From positions 44,815,659 through 44,879,658 of the forward strand of contig NC_067283.1 of the NCBI RefSeq assembly GCF_020740795.1: 64,000 nt of DNA, written 5' to 3'. The DNA is from Apus apus (lineage: Eukaryota > Chordata > Aves > Apodiformes > Apodidae). Positions 25,863 through 40,050 of this stretch are shown here, piece after piece (within the stretch, counting starts at the first letter, position 1; every line of letters begins with the position of its first letter). The notes under the pieces are model-generated. The model was not told where the DNA came from, searched no databases, and saw nothing but the letters and a program-made list of their open reading frames with translations. The translations under genes and the position numbers were made by a program.

Positions 25863-27191
25863 TACTGTATAAAATACTGGTTATTATCATATATTTCAAG
25901 GACTGAATCAAGATTTTTTTAATCCTGTAGTCCTGCAGAGGACACTGTGAACTACATTATCATGGAGAAGCCTTTTTAAAAATCAAGCCAACCATAGAAA
26001 CACCTGCCAACAGCAAGTTCAGCCCAACAGATACAATGTGCAATCCTGTGCTCAAGCTAGTGTTTCCTGTTGAGGTGCAGAAGTCTAGAGGAAGCTGAGA
26101 GATGGAGATGCTTAGCCCAGGCATAGCATCACATCAAACTGAATACAGTGCTTCTGAACTGACTTTGACACACACCTGTAGCCCAAGAGCTTAGGTCAGC
26201 TACCACTGATCTAGAGATCAGCCCTCAGTATTACAGCTATGGACACATTTAAAATGTGATGTAGTTCGATGTATGGCTATTAAATAGCATAAATCAAACA
26301 GAACAGCAAAAGCTTGTGGGAATATAGCACTTTCCAATATAATTGCAATTTCTTGTAGTAACTTCAGTTATTGAGATGTCCACCCTTGAAGCAACGTTTC
26401 CCACTTGGTAAAAAGCTTTTACTAGTATCCCTGACATTTCCATCTTCTCTATTTCAGGAAATACCATAATCATGTGATGGACTTGGTTCTTACATGATAA
26501 GAATATTTGTATTGTATAGCTATTTGGGGTAAAGCTGTTGAAAAGATGAAAGGCTATGTCAGGTATTTTGGATGTACAAACTTCAGATTGTAACTACTAG
26601 TTTGGATCTTCAGTGTAAAAACTTAAAGGAACATCTATATTTCATTTAGAAGTGTTACAGCAGCTCTAGGAAACAAGCCTGAGCTGGCTTGGTTACTATT
26701 AGCAGTGCACTGACAGTGGAGAAAAGCTCAGGACAAACTGGAAAACTAATACTGGCTCCTGAATATATATATACTTAGTGATTACCTGATGCTGAGCTCT
26801 GTATTACCATGGCCACAGTGCTGCTGGTACTCACTTAAGGATGGACCGAGTATGCCTTTTATTAGAGGCAGTCAGATGCTTGACAAGTGAAGATGTATTG
26901 TGGAATGATTATGTGCGGTAAGAACTGGTTTTGAGATACTAGAAAGTCAGCTGGTTGCACTCCACAAGAAGTAGAATGAGGCAAGGGTTTTTTTCCAAGA
27001 TTGCTTCTTACAAGAAGTACATCCAGACAGTAAATTTTTTAAGTGTCTGAGACATCTTTTGTGATTTATGCTACTCAAGTCTAAACTGTTGCAGAGAATT
27101 TCAGATAAGGCAATTCTAGCTGTGTCAGGTGCTGTCACGAAGCAGTTTTATTTTAGGGGCACCTTTTTGCTAACAGATAGTCATACCTGAA

Positions 27192-27536
27192 AATCATAGA
27201 ACAGTTTGGATTGGAAGGGACCTTAAAGATCATCTAGTTTCAACCCCCCTGCCGAGGGCAGAGCACCTCCCTCTAGACCAGGTTGCTCAAAGTCCCATCC
27301 AACCCATCCTTGAACACTTCCAGGGATGGGGCATCCACAGCTTCCCTGGACAACCCATTTCAGTGTCTCATCACCTTCATAGTGAATTTCTTCCTAATGC
27401 CTTACCTAAATCTACCCTCTTCCAATTTAAAGCCGTTACCCTTTGTCCTATCACTACATGTCTTTATAAAAAAAAGTCCCTCTCCAGCTTTCCTGTAGGC
27501 CCCCTTCAGGTACTGGAATGTCCATGCTCTTTTAGA
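27192..27536 (-). mobile_element. CR1 LINE 3' fragment
   Basis: Begins AATCATAGAACAGTTTGGAT, then GGACCTTAAAGATCATCTAG, and continues through the typical TTGAACACTTCCAGGGATGG and AATTTCTTCCTAATG segments. Read on the minus strand it is an avian CR1 3' end of about 345 bases, 5' truncated. Confidence 0.95.
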
Positions 27537-30500
27537 AAGGATCCAGACAACCCAAGTTACACAGAATGTAATGGATAGGTTCAGACAATGTAACTTCAGA
27601 ATCAACAAATGTAAAATAAAGGTGTAATACAACAGTAATGTAGGCCCCAAATCTCACTTATAATAAAGATGCTTTGTCTTGCTATGATTAAATCAAGCAT
27701 AATTTCTCCACTGGAGAAAAAAAGTCATGTCAAACAAGCTTGGGGCTTTTTTAATGATTCAACCGTATTTACAATTTGCTTAGTATAATCTGCAGACTGT
27801 GATTAGAATATACGTTGTCTCCAAGCAACCTGTAGCACTGCAATAAAGTACTTTAAAGAAACAATTCGACATTTGCAATCGTATTTGAATGAAAAATAAT
27901 GGAGCTTTCAGTACACCTAGAGTTTCCAAGCAAAAGTGCATGTTCAGGTTTGCTCCTTCTTTAAGAACAGATTTTTAAAGCACTGATGCTTTGACATGAA
28001 TAACGCTGATGTTGATGACATCAAGCTCTTCTCTAGCAGTGACATCATCTGCCTCTATGATAATTATGGTAGCAACTGGTAGCTCTGCAGCAGGTTTTTC
28101 TGGTGCATATGGTAGACGTAAGTGCATCCACAGCACTTTTCAGCACAGTCAGCAACAATCTCCTCTTACTGAATTGATTTCATTCTGGAACTTGTTTATT
28201 CACAGTCCTGAATATTGCACACACTGGGTCAGCACAGCATAGCCATCTGACTTCCAGAGTAACACTTTCTCAGTCTGGAGCACTGACATTCCTTTGTAGC
28301 CATAATGTAGGGACATTTGATCCAAATTATATTCTTTCTTCTCACTTAAATATATTTTCTTCGGTGTGGTAAGACACAGAAAACAGAAAAACAAATACAC
28401 TGCATTAAAAAAAAAAAATCCAAAATCTGTTCAGTTAAAAAAAATTCCAAGTTTGGATTAAATCCCAAAAGACAAAGGTTATTTTTCTCATTTTTTTCTC
28501 CACAAACAAAAAATGCTAAAAATACTATTGTAAAAAGAAGAATAGAGATTTACAGTGATGGAATTTAAAAGTGATGATGAGGGTAGAGGCTGGCTTATTC
28601 TTAAAGATATAACCTTGACCCTTATGAACCCACGTTGATGGGATGTCAACAATATTGCACAGGATTGTATTCTTGGCATGAAACAGCTGAAACTATTGTG
28701 CTCCTTAAGGTATTGTAAAGAAAGATGGGGAGGAAAGGTGGACATTTACTTATAAAGGGCTAGTTTTATTGATTTACATTGTGCTGCTCCTTCAGATGTT
28801 GAGAATTATTAACACTCAAATAAATAAACATGATTTGCTACTGAAATAACAGCAACTCATTTGAATTGTTACATTACATAGTCTTTTCTATGACTAGGCA
28901 ACTTCACTTTCAAAGGGATTGTAGCACTAGCAAGGCCAGCAAGTCCACATCTAGGAGATTGGGTCCAGCTGGAAAGCCAGTTGAAAAGACATGTCCAAAG
29001 TTTACTTGCACTAATTTTTCTAAGTTCTCTCAAAGTAGAATAAGAACACTACTTCCCCTCCTGAGACTGACAGTATGTTGTCAAGTTCATCCATCCTGCA
29101 TGCTAAGGTTCCAGTGACCTTTTAAAAAATCTGGAGAGAGAAGAAAGATGTCATTTATCAATTCAAAATAGCTGGTGGCAAAAAAAATGGTCCTGGCTCC
29201 ATCTCTCTTTATATTTAGCCCGAGTCATGTCCATGTCAAAAAAGTTAATTTTTCTGTGCACTGGTTATGGCAGCTAAAGATCTTGCCCTGTTCCTAAAGG
29301 GAGCCCTTGACACAGCAATTCTGCTAGATCATCTACAGATGATCTATAAACTACAGAAAGAAAGGCTATAAGATGTAGGATGATCACAAAGCCTTTTCTT
29401 TAGGAAGATGAGAACTAAAAAGATATATGGACTCAAAACCCAGCAACTTAAAAGCCCAAATAGGAAAGCACACGTCCTCCATTCTCTAAGATACTAGTCT
29501 TGACAGCATTTGTACCAAGAACTACAGCAAGATTAGCAAAACTCTGTAATAGCCACAACTATTGAGCTGACTGCAGACATCTCCAGTACTTCTTGGAAGT
29601 GGAGCTCTTCCATTCTTTCCATTCTAAGGCATTCTCAGAACTTCTCCGGGCTCCTCTTCAAGAAGCAGCAAGAGCTGAAGCAGACCTGAAGCCTACTTCT
29701 TGTTCAGAAGTTTTAAACCACATGCACTTAAAATTAATGTGAACAGTAAAATAGTGTTTGTTGTATGACAATTTCTTCACTTTTGAAATTAATACAGAAG
29801 TACTTTTACAGTAGGGACCACCTTCTCCAGGGCAGAAGAGTTAAATGAACAAAGCAAAACACAGCATGCTACCCTTGTAAAACAACAAGAGCATTTGCTA
29901 CTGATATAAGTAGCCCTTCATGAGAATCTTCTGCATCCTCCATAATATTGTGGTGGAAGAGAGCTTTAGCAATCCATTTATGCACAAGAAACAAAGACTC
30001 CTCTTTTCTTGATAAAGGAAGATGCTGACCAAAAAATACTTTACTCTGTAAGCTAAGACCCTTCAAATAAGCACATGAAAAGCTCATTCTGACAGATGAA
30101 GGCCTAATTTTCACTTGACTTCACTCCACTTCACTACTTGGAAAGACAGAGTTGGGAAAACCAGGATATATTAAGCCATAGTATGTGGTGGGTAGATGAC
30201 CTCTGTCAGAGTTACTGAGTTGCCTTCTGTTGAGTGGTTATTTGTGCTCACCTCTGAACCCTGGTAGGGTGGAGGTGAACAACAAAAATACAATAAACTG
30301 TAGTAAGCAATACAAGCTGCTGTTGCTTACTCTTCCATGTTTTAACCATCAAAACTATTTGGTCATAAATGTGAACAAAATGGTTCTCTAATCCTCTCAA
30401 ATCTTCAGTTTAACTACCACACTCAACTTCAGTGTACGTACCAAACCATAGTCTCTACCGATTTATATCTCTCCCTTTCTGACCACACATTCAGTTATAT

Positions 30501-33167
30501 CAATAGCGTGGGGAAAAAGCCATTAGCTGAGTTGCAGCTGTCTTTGTCGGTCTGGTTGTCTGGTTGATGTTTCACTATGATTTGAATACTAATTCTCTGT
30601 AAAGAAGACCATTCTCCACTATAAAGTGCTGTTATCATTAATGACTGTCTCACTTAAGCTCTAAGAAGTATCCTACTTTCTGCAGAATATCAGGCAAGAG
30701 TACAATTACTTAATAATTATTTGCCTGATGCTTGAGACAAGACAACAAAATGCTAAGAGATTTTCATAACCATAGCTTGCATTATCAAAAGCAGACTAGG
30801 CACGATAAACAAACTTTCTTTTTTATTTCAGTGAAGTAAATGCCACTCTGGAGAGTGCAAACGCACTTTGACTCCTCTTGAGTGTGTCATTTCATAATTA
30901 CTTCTCTTACTCTTTTGGCTGCAGTTTTAGAATCTGGTCCTAAGTACACTTGTTACCAGAGAAAACACTTATATGAGGCTCTTGAAGATGATATGTCTTG
31001 TCTGCTTAAGAAAATAACCAAATATCCTGAAATAACACTGATAAACTAAAAAAAAACTGCACTGCTGAGACAGAAGGATATTACAGAATCTTATCTGTAC
31101 AAAGCAAATCCTAAGACAACTGGAAATATTACAGGAATGGTCACAGAACACTATGATTTTAGGAGGTTTCTAATAATAAAATCTAACACATTTGAAAATG
31201 AGCTCTTTCATGAGGAAATTATTTGAATGGTCCTGAAGCTATTCTTTCTCTTCCTTTTGGAGACATTTTTGTTTTTCCACCATGTGCTTACATGTGCATT
31301 GGGCCCTAATAAATGTTTCTGTGGCAGCACCACTCAAGATTTCCCTTCAGTCTGAGTAAGTGTGTATGAGGGAGGAAGGAGTGAGCTGGACACCCCATTC
31401 TCAAATCAATCTTTCATTTATGTGCTAAGCAAGTGATGCAAAACTGATAGCAAGCTAGCACTGCAAATAGAAAAGAACTCAGACAATCTATGTGTTCCAT
31501 GATGTATAATTTGTAAAGTTATTCCATCAGGTTTTTTAAGAAAGATATAAGAAGGAGAAAGCGTCTTGAAGACTAATGGCATAATCTTAGTATAACCAAA
31601 GCATGTGGTAGAAAAGTTAAAATAGCCTGAGAAAGAAAGAAAAAATAAAAGAGCTAAGTTTCTGCATAGACACGATGTCTCAGTAACTATTAACAGAGCC
31701 TAAAAGATCAGTCTCAGAAGCAAACTTAAATATAGAAGCAGTTTAGGAAGCATATTTTTTAAAATAGTACAATACTAATAAAAATATTGTTTCCATGATG
31801 TTTTGTTATTTTGTAGTTTTATAATGCTCTTCTCAGTACAGAAAAATCTGTGGCTATAGATTTGTTTGCTTTTAAATCTTGTCTGGTGACAAAATTAGTT
31901 ATAGATAATCTGGTGAATGTTAAGCATTCTGTAAACCAGATCCAGTATTTTTTGCATAATGGATGGGCAGCTCCCCCAAGTGTTTAACAAGTGCTAGGTT
32001 GTGTGTTTTTTAGCAATCTTTGGGCAGTCTTCTACTGATACAATAGCCTAGTCCTGGGTGGGTAATGAAATGCTGCAGTATATAGATAGAGCCTTTGGCA
32101 GTCAGCAAAATAATGGCATGAAAAACAGCTGTGATGGGAGAAATAGTTTGTGGAAGCAAAACAAGCTTCCGTTGCACTGAAAGACATGAGATAAAAGCTA
32201 AGGGACTAGATATTTCTCTAAGTGCATTATTACCAGCAGGGCATTGTGGAAACCCCTCAAGATTAATTTAAGCTCAAAAAAAAAATCTTCTAAATAGAGA
32301 AAAGGAGACTTGTTTAAGGTTAGCAACATTTAGGGAAGGACAAGCATGTAAAAAAGCTTTGTTAAAAGACTGGATCCCAGCTTTTTCAGTACTGTACAGA
32401 TGCTATTTTAACGGAATGGTTTTCTGTTTGGAGAATACTTTGGACACATCATTTATGTCACGTGTATGTAGAGAGCAGCAGAGGCCTTGGTTTATCAGTA
32501 GGCATCTTCAGACATCATCATCCATGTGTTAAACTCTGTTTCAGTTAAAAAAATTCTTCAGGTATCTGGAGTTAAGAGTAGTGAGTAAACTATGGGCATA
32601 TTGTTCGAGGTGACCCAGCTGCTGCAGGGCAGGATAAGCTGCCACAGTTACTTTAGGAAGTGATAATGCAGGGTGCATAGACTAAACATCCCCTCTCCTA
32701 GCAAGTCCTTACCAGAATATCCCTGGCGTCCTCTATAAAAGCAAGTAGTCTGTTCGAACTCTAGGAGTCTCTTCACTTTTATGTCTTTCTTTACATCAAC
32801 TTTAAGTACAGCTCCGTGGGCATCAAGAAAAGCTTGAGCCACAATTTCCTGCTCATTACTGGAAGCAGTCTGCCACCTACTGCCCTTACGAGCTCTCTGC
32901 AGCTTTCCACCTAAATTGCAAGAAATGTTTTAAATGAGATTTTAGCCCTCTTTGACGTTTCAGAATCTGGAGACAAGCTCATGGTGGATGTTAAAAGGCC
33001 AGTTCTGCCCTTCCAGAATGAACTTCGTTTTTAAAGGAACAGAAAAGAGACTGTTAACAATTATCTTCTAGATTGTATAAGCAGGCAGTTAATAAGCAGG
33101 TTAGAGTTTAGCTCCTCAGAAAATAAGACTTCACTATACGCTTGTTTCAGGGATTTTTTTTTAGTTG

Positions 33168-33185
33168 TTTTTTTTTTTTTTTTTT
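33168..33185 (+). repeat. Poly-T run (18 T)
   Basis: Simple homopolymer in the intergenic region. Confidence 0.9.
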
Positions 33186-36100
33186 CCCCAGACAAAAACT
33201 CCTATTCAGTCATATTCAATAGTTAAACTTCATAGAATGATTACATTTCTCTGACCTTACAGACTTACAGACCTTAACAGACTAGATTTCTGTTAGTCTG
33301 TGTCCATCTTAATCTGTGTCATATAAAAGTAAGGAATAATTACATTCTGCTTGATAGATCAGTATCTCCCTGTTGATATGTGCTATTTTTCTGGTATCTT
33401 CTACTGTAGCATGTGACTTTTTTTCTGTTGCTTTCTCTAACAAGTTAGATAAATGGCATAGCACTTTCTTCCCCAGTTTTATTTTTTAAATAAAACCATG
33501 CAATAATGTAAGACAAGTATGTTCACTACCAGTTCAAAAGCATTTGCTTGAAATCAGTAGCACCAGATTTAGCTGATTCTTTAATGTGTTCAATGACTTC
33601 ACATGTCTGAAGCTATTGTTAGAAGCCTTTTTAATTAATAAGTGAAATTTTCAAATTCATCTTGTGCAAAATTATTGAGGATAGCAGGGAAAGGAAAGCA
33701 TCTTAAGTCAAGCTGCTTAATTCCTGTAGTCAGCTAATGCAACAGAATTCATAAATGGAAGAAAGTGAGGAGAAGTGTAGTTGTTGATTACAGGATAGGC
33801 TTTGTATTCAATCTCCATGCCAACCACAGACTTTCAACTATCTTTTCACTTCTTGTTGATTACAAGGATGAATCCAACTCATCATACCTGGCTACTCAAT
33901 CTGACACTGGAAAGTTCATCTGGGGATTTTTCTACATTTCGTCATCTTAAGTGAAATGTTGTTGTCACACACAGATGCAAGCTTTCCATCAGAAAGCAAC
34001 CAAATATCTATTTGTTCTATAAACAGATTTTTTCCATCCTAGGAAGCCTGAAACTTTGTTGTTCTCTAATTTGGGGAAAATCTAGAACATAACAATTCTT
34101 TTAAAACCAAGCTATTAATGGATAAGCCTGTAGTAATTTGAGAAATTTCTCATGGCAAGGAAATTCCCACATCCAAGTTTCCCTTCAAGATAATAATGTA
34201 ACTACTGAAAATTATGACATACTGAAAGCAAATTAACCATTTCAACAAATGTATGCAACTTAAAGGAATAATCATAGTAAAAAAGGCATTTCTTGAGGTA
34301 GTGGAATTAATGACCAGAAACTGATTACTTAGTGTTGCCTTCCATTGTACAGAGCAATGCCGCTTGAAGTACATTCAAGACAACACATGAAGAACAGACA
34401 CACAGGAGTATATATGCAACAAAAATGGCCAAGGGAATGTAAAGATATGTAATGTACTTGTAGCCATGTGCTGGAAATCTTCACTTGTGGGATTACTCAT
34501 CATACATGCCTATTGTGTGAGTTCCATTGACGCTGACTACTCACACTGAGAGTGCTTGTATGAGGTAGGTCCTCCTAGATGATAAAGGCATGAACAGTTA
34601 AACAAAAGAACTAGTAAAATTACAGCATCTCAAATTTTGGGCGGGGGTATTAAGTCTCTCCAGGAAATTGAGAGAAGGAATTAAATTCCTTTTATGAGGA
34701 AAAAAAAAAGGCTGAACAAAACAGCAATATTCTGCATTGGGATGCCTGAAGCCAACAGTTATCAGGAGCTGAATGTAAAAGGAAACAAATCCCACGTGAT
34801 GATCTTGTTATAAAAGTTGGAATGCTGTCAAACCCAGCTTCAGTTTTTTAGTTTTGCTCTTAATCAGCAAAGTTCATGCTGCAGCACTGTTTACTGGTTG
34901 AACTGAAATAAATTTAGGGTCATGTCTGAACAGTTTGTCTTTTATCTGCCAAGTGCCAAGTCATCACTCTGTGCTTCTGTCAAATGCTCAGTTAGTGTTC
35001 CTAAAAAATTGAGTGTGCCAGATCTCTAAGAACTGGTGAGAGAGAAATACAAATTATATTCAAAGACATAACTGCTAGTCACTTTTGCATAAGAGCAGAA
35101 AATTAATTTAAAAAAAAAATCAGGTTATCTTAATGGCTGCCAAAATGCTTAGTTTATTCAAGTGCCATAAACTAAGATTTCAGTTCTAGGTTATTGCAGT
35201 ATAGGGTATGTTCTATACCTTTCTTGACTTTGATCTCACTTGTGCACTTGTCACAAAGGTTTTCTGCTAAGGGTCAGGTGGCTTAAATTCCTAAGATTCA
35301 CATCAGAAGTAATTAAGCCAGCTTATCTGGTGTGCAAATAATTATCTCTTCATAAAAGATTCAGTTTGATCATGCCCAGTACTTTTTGAGGGTAATAAAT
35401 CACTTATTATGTATATTTGGGGGGGAAAGTATCAGTAAAAAGCTTAAGCAATTATAAAATTGGCTTATATATTAATGAACAGGCATTAACAGTATCATTG
35501 CAAACAAGCACTAAACAAGATTATGTAAGTATCCATATGCTTATGCTTAAAAACAACAGCAAATGCCTGATCTATCATTTGATGGTCACGATCTGTGTCA
35601 AAGCAAAGGGAGTGGGAAGATAATACAGATAACATACTGCCTGAAATGGATGATAGAAGTAGTGTTAAATTCCTGTGTATACTTCTGCTTTCTCAGATTG
35701 ATATAGTTCTGTTTCCGTTAATTAGACCAAATGGCCTGATTACAGACAATTTTAAGGATATTAAAGGCAAAATACAAAATACCTTTTCATCATCAGAAGC
35801 AACACTTCTGAAAGCTGAAATGCTGGTATCTCTGCAATACTGAGAAATTGGTAAGGGACCCAATGATCCAGTCATACTGAGAAAACCAAAACCAGCAAGA
35901 GCATGAGGAAAATGAAGGTGAAACTGTAACGACTTAAGAAAAAAATCTACCAACCCAAAAGAAAACAAAAATTTCCAAAGTCCTGCTTCTGCTTACCACA
36001 GAAACACAGAAAGAGCCTGAAAATTATGCTGACAGATGCTCTTTTTTATTACTCACTGTGTCTGGCATTCTTACAGTGTAGATGTCATTCAGTAACAGGG

Positions 36101-37141
36101 GAAAGGGAAACTATCAGCTTCTCTATGTCCAGTTTGCAATGCAGGAGTTTAGCATTAGGGCATTATAATGCTGCACTCTCCTTCTGTTGTTGACATGGAT
36201 GTAATCTGATTAGCATTGTAAAGAGCTCATAACATGAGCTTCATAAGCACCATGAATGTCTCCTTTGAGCCTTCTTCCAAGGACAAAAGTGTGTTGCCTG
36301 GTAATATTCCGTACTCTCATTCAGACCAGCACTAGTGATCACTGGTGTTGCACAGCGAGCTTAATACATTCAGCACATGAATGACCAGACCTCTTGTTTC
36401 CACACAACAAGGGTGAGAACATATGCCTATAGGGAATACTGATGAGCCCACCTCCATGGGTTCAGCCCTGTTGTTTTGCTCCACCATGCCATTTCCATGA
36501 GCAACAGGAATGAGTCATGTGCCAGAAACAATGCCCCAGATAAGACATTTCTTCATCTCCTGCCTTCCTGCCCAGCTGAATGATCTGGTCCATGGTTCAG
36601 CTAAGAATCTCCCCAGTGCATTACCCAACATGCAGCAGCCATTCACCTTGACTGGATCCTGCTTGTTCCAGGTCTCTGCAGTGCTACAGGGCCAAGGTCA
36701 GTGTGGTGTGGGCCAGCTGGACCTTGCTGGCCCCATAGTAACCCAGGAAACTTGGTGGCTGCCTGTCCTGATCTGTTTTATCCAACAGGTCTGAGATGGT
36801 AGAAGGGTTTAATGTGTCAATACCAGATTTACTTACTTGAGTATATTTGACATTATGTTGGATTTTGATTTAGAAAAGCGATACTGCATGATGGAGCAAT
36901 CACAACACAAGCATGGTATAATGACTGCAATATACGGTGAAATCACAATGCAAACGGATTCCTACATGCACCACTAACATGAAGAGGTAGGTTTTGTACT
37001 AATTAGATGGCCTGCATAGTAAGGCATTCTTAATATATTATTTTTTTTCCTAGCAGTTTGCATTCTGATGCCTAATTTGTAAGAGTGAATGTTGTATTTT
37101 TTCCATGTTAAGTCTTGGCTCTCATTATAGCCAATACTTCT

Positions 37142-37202
37142 GGGGGGTTGGATTTGATGATCTCCAGATGTCCCTTCCAACTCCTAACATTCTGTGATTC
37201 TG
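37142..37202 (+). mobile_element. CR1 LINE 3' terminal fragment
   Basis: GGTTGGATTTGATGATCTCC followed by a TCCCTTCCAACTCCTAACATTC-like end and TGTGATTC: only the last 60 or so bases of a CR1, plus orientation. Confidence 0.85.
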
Positions 37203-39419
37203 AAGGACAAATCTTAACTGAAATCAAATTCTGAAAGTTGTTGGAGTAAAAGAGCCTACATCAGGCTAGGAGTTATCTGGAAACTCAGAGTCAAGGACCC
37301 TAGGGTAACTCTGCATGACCTTTCGGATTGAGATCTGCCTGCAGGAGGCACAGCTCACTTGAAACATCTCCAGGATCAAGGCTTTCTCTGACTCCATCAG
37401 GAGTTTCAGGTTTAGATGGCAATTAAATCAGATGTACCCTGTGCCATCAGTGCGTGACATGCCAGGTCTGCTGTGCAGGGACAGGGTGGCTTTGTTTGTG
37501 CCACCCTTTGTGGTGGGAAGTCACAGCAGGAGGTAAGGCTATAAGTGGTTAATAAAATACCATTGCTGATGAATTTCAAGTATTTTTGACTGAAGTGAGG
37601 TGGAAACAAACCATTACAGCTAATTTTCATTTTTCCACAGCAAAAAAAGGAGAGGAGAGAGCAGCCTAGATAAGATGTGTATACTATAAACCATATATAC
37701 ATGAAGTTATACTACCCTTTGAAATACTTGTAAACAGTTTCTGTAGAAAGCTGGGGCAGCTTTTAAGCAGCAGGAGCCAAAATGTGGAGAGCAGCAGGTG
37801 GCATGCATCCCATTCTCTGCACCATGGGGCTGGAGCCAGGGGTGTCTGGTGAAACACACACATGCTTTGAGAAGTTGAACACAGCTCAGCAAAGCAGAGC
37901 TGAACTGATGTGGACTGCCAGTAAACAGAAAATTGCATTCTGTTGTTTAATTGAACTTTAATGAAACCAAAACTTTTGGTGAAATCCACCATGAAAATAT
38001 CTTCTGCTTGGGGATCCTGCATTTAGGGCATCAAGATAATGGTAGGGGTGTCCATTAGGTACAGGGATAGTGCTTGAGATTAAATTGTTATAAAAAGAAT
38101 GCAATTTCCACATATTACACAACTTACATTTTTTAACCAGAAGTCTTTTCATTGCTGCTACAGCTCCTATTGGCAGTGACCGGTTCACAGATGGATTAGA
38201 GCTGGGGAACATTATTAGACCACAGAATGTTCTGTTGTTTTTGCAAAGCCACTTTGCAGCTGTATCATTCATACATGGTTCGTTCACATTTCTCAGCTAC
38301 CAGTCACTCTAAATGGTAAAGAGCATCCTACTGGACTATGGGCAGATTTATTATAAAAGAATACTTCAGATTCACAGTCCTTCTCAAGAGGCTGTCATTT
38401 CAATAGTGCAGCCTGCAAGTTACACCATCATAATCCCTTCTGTTCTTCTCTATGCACTTCATGAACAATGTCTCATGGAGGAAAGGCTGGATAATCTCAA
38501 GAATATTCCTACTCTTTGAAGTTCGTAAGAATCTTCCAATACCCTGACATGCTGTGAGCAAGGTTAATAAGTGCTGTCTTTCGCTTTGTTCATGGTTTTC
38601 TCCACTGGGCATTACAACCTCAGTCTTGTTTCTAATTCTGGGATTTGACCCCAGGCTAGGGAATCAGAGGATTAGTACTTACTTTTCTTCTATATGCCAT
38701 ACAGTCCACCGTGTGGAATCATGCATATGTAAGTGACTCAACACTCTTGCAGATGAATAAGGAGAGAACCTGTTATGTGGTTTTCAGAGGTCATTTTGAT
38801 TTGGATTACCAAATTTAAAGCAGAAGGACATTGTGAAAATAAAGTAATTCATGCTCCTGAAGCTCTCAGATAGCACTCTGAAGAATGTCACAGAAATGTC
38901 AATATGTGAATTATTAAATCTGGAGCTTGAATAATAGAGTTTGTTTAGTGTACACCAAGAAATGTAGATAGAACACAGTATCATATTCATGTTGATTCAT
39001 GGGTCCTTTTATCTTGTGGAATGAGTAAAGCAAATTTCTCATACTAACAACAAAAAAAAGGATATGTAAGCATGCAACTATTTGCAAAGGTAGTCCTCAT
39101 CTCCTGGAATTTTCTAACTCCTAGTCTTTTGGTTTTACAGTGTCAATATAGCACAGCTGATTATCATAGATTATGTGTGTAGATGTATAGTTCGCTAGGT
39201 TTATTTAATAAATCCACATAATCATGATGTGTAATTATATCATATACCACATCCAAATCTGCAACACAGAACTCTGGGAAGAGAAATAGCAGTAACTAGT
39301 GACAGAATTAAGTTGATGTCCAGCAGAGAGGACATTAAATACATTTGGGCATTAGGTTTCTCAGCTGGAGTAATCCTGGAGAAAACATGGGTTCAATTTT
39401 AGCAGGCTGTTGTGGCTAC

Positions 39420-40050
39420 TGCTTCTTTCACCCTGTCTTTTTCAGCCTGATGATCTGCTAAGCCCTTTCTCTCTCCTTGCTTCTACATTTGAATCTTCCT
39501 AGTATTCTATGTTGACTCAGCACTTACTCCTCACGGTATTCCTCAGCTCAGTCCCTATCTCCTTGCCTAGACATCTCCATCTTTCCCCTCAGATACTTCT
39601 ATCATTAACAGTGTTTCCCTAAGCCAGATCTAGGTGTTTCTCTCTTTACTCTTCTCCTTTTATTTTCCCTCTTCTGTGCGTTGTCTGTCCCAGTCTCCTT
39701 GAGAAAAAGTCCTCTTCTCCCTACATAAATGCTTCTTCTATTCATAGCCTATTATTTTCAAATTTTGTAAAGTCATAGCCTCACAGCTCTTCCTATCTTC
39801 CCAGTTATCAAGTCTAGTCTGTTGACGCTAACTGGTCACTCCCCTGCTGCCCTCTCAGCTATTCTAAGATCTTTATCTATCCTATGATTCCCAAATGCAA
39901 ACCCACTCCTAACACATCGACCTCAACAGGCACCTGCTTGCCAGTTCAGTCTTGCTTTCCTATGCTCCAATTTCTTTTTCCCCTAGACTCCTTGCTTTTC
40001 TCACAGTCTACCCCTTTTTCAAAGAGCCTCTGTGTTTTCGGCAGTTCCCC
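39420..40050. repeat. Pyrimidine-rich block (about 630 bases)
   Basis: The + strand is strongly C/T-biased (phrases such as TTTCTCTCTCCTTGCTTC, CTTTACTCTTCTCC, CTTCTGTGCGTTGTCTGTCC), without a short repeat unit. I recognise no gene or transposon in it. Confidence 0.6.

Noticed and set aside
30927-31050. + strand open segment after CTTTTGGCTGCAG with a protein-like translation (YEALEDDMSCLLKK)
   Set aside because: Stops at TAA after about 40 codons with no donor, no recognised family, and a comparable open frame on the other strand.
35595-35843. 82-codon + frame and 91-codon antisense frame at the same place
   Set aside because: Both strands look equally coding-like and neither has clear splice sites, which shows how weak such appearance is here.
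36480-36800. Slightly GC-richer island with a 94-codon ATG frame
   Set aside because: No LTR ends, no coding motif and no splice context were seen; left as ordinary intergenic sequence.
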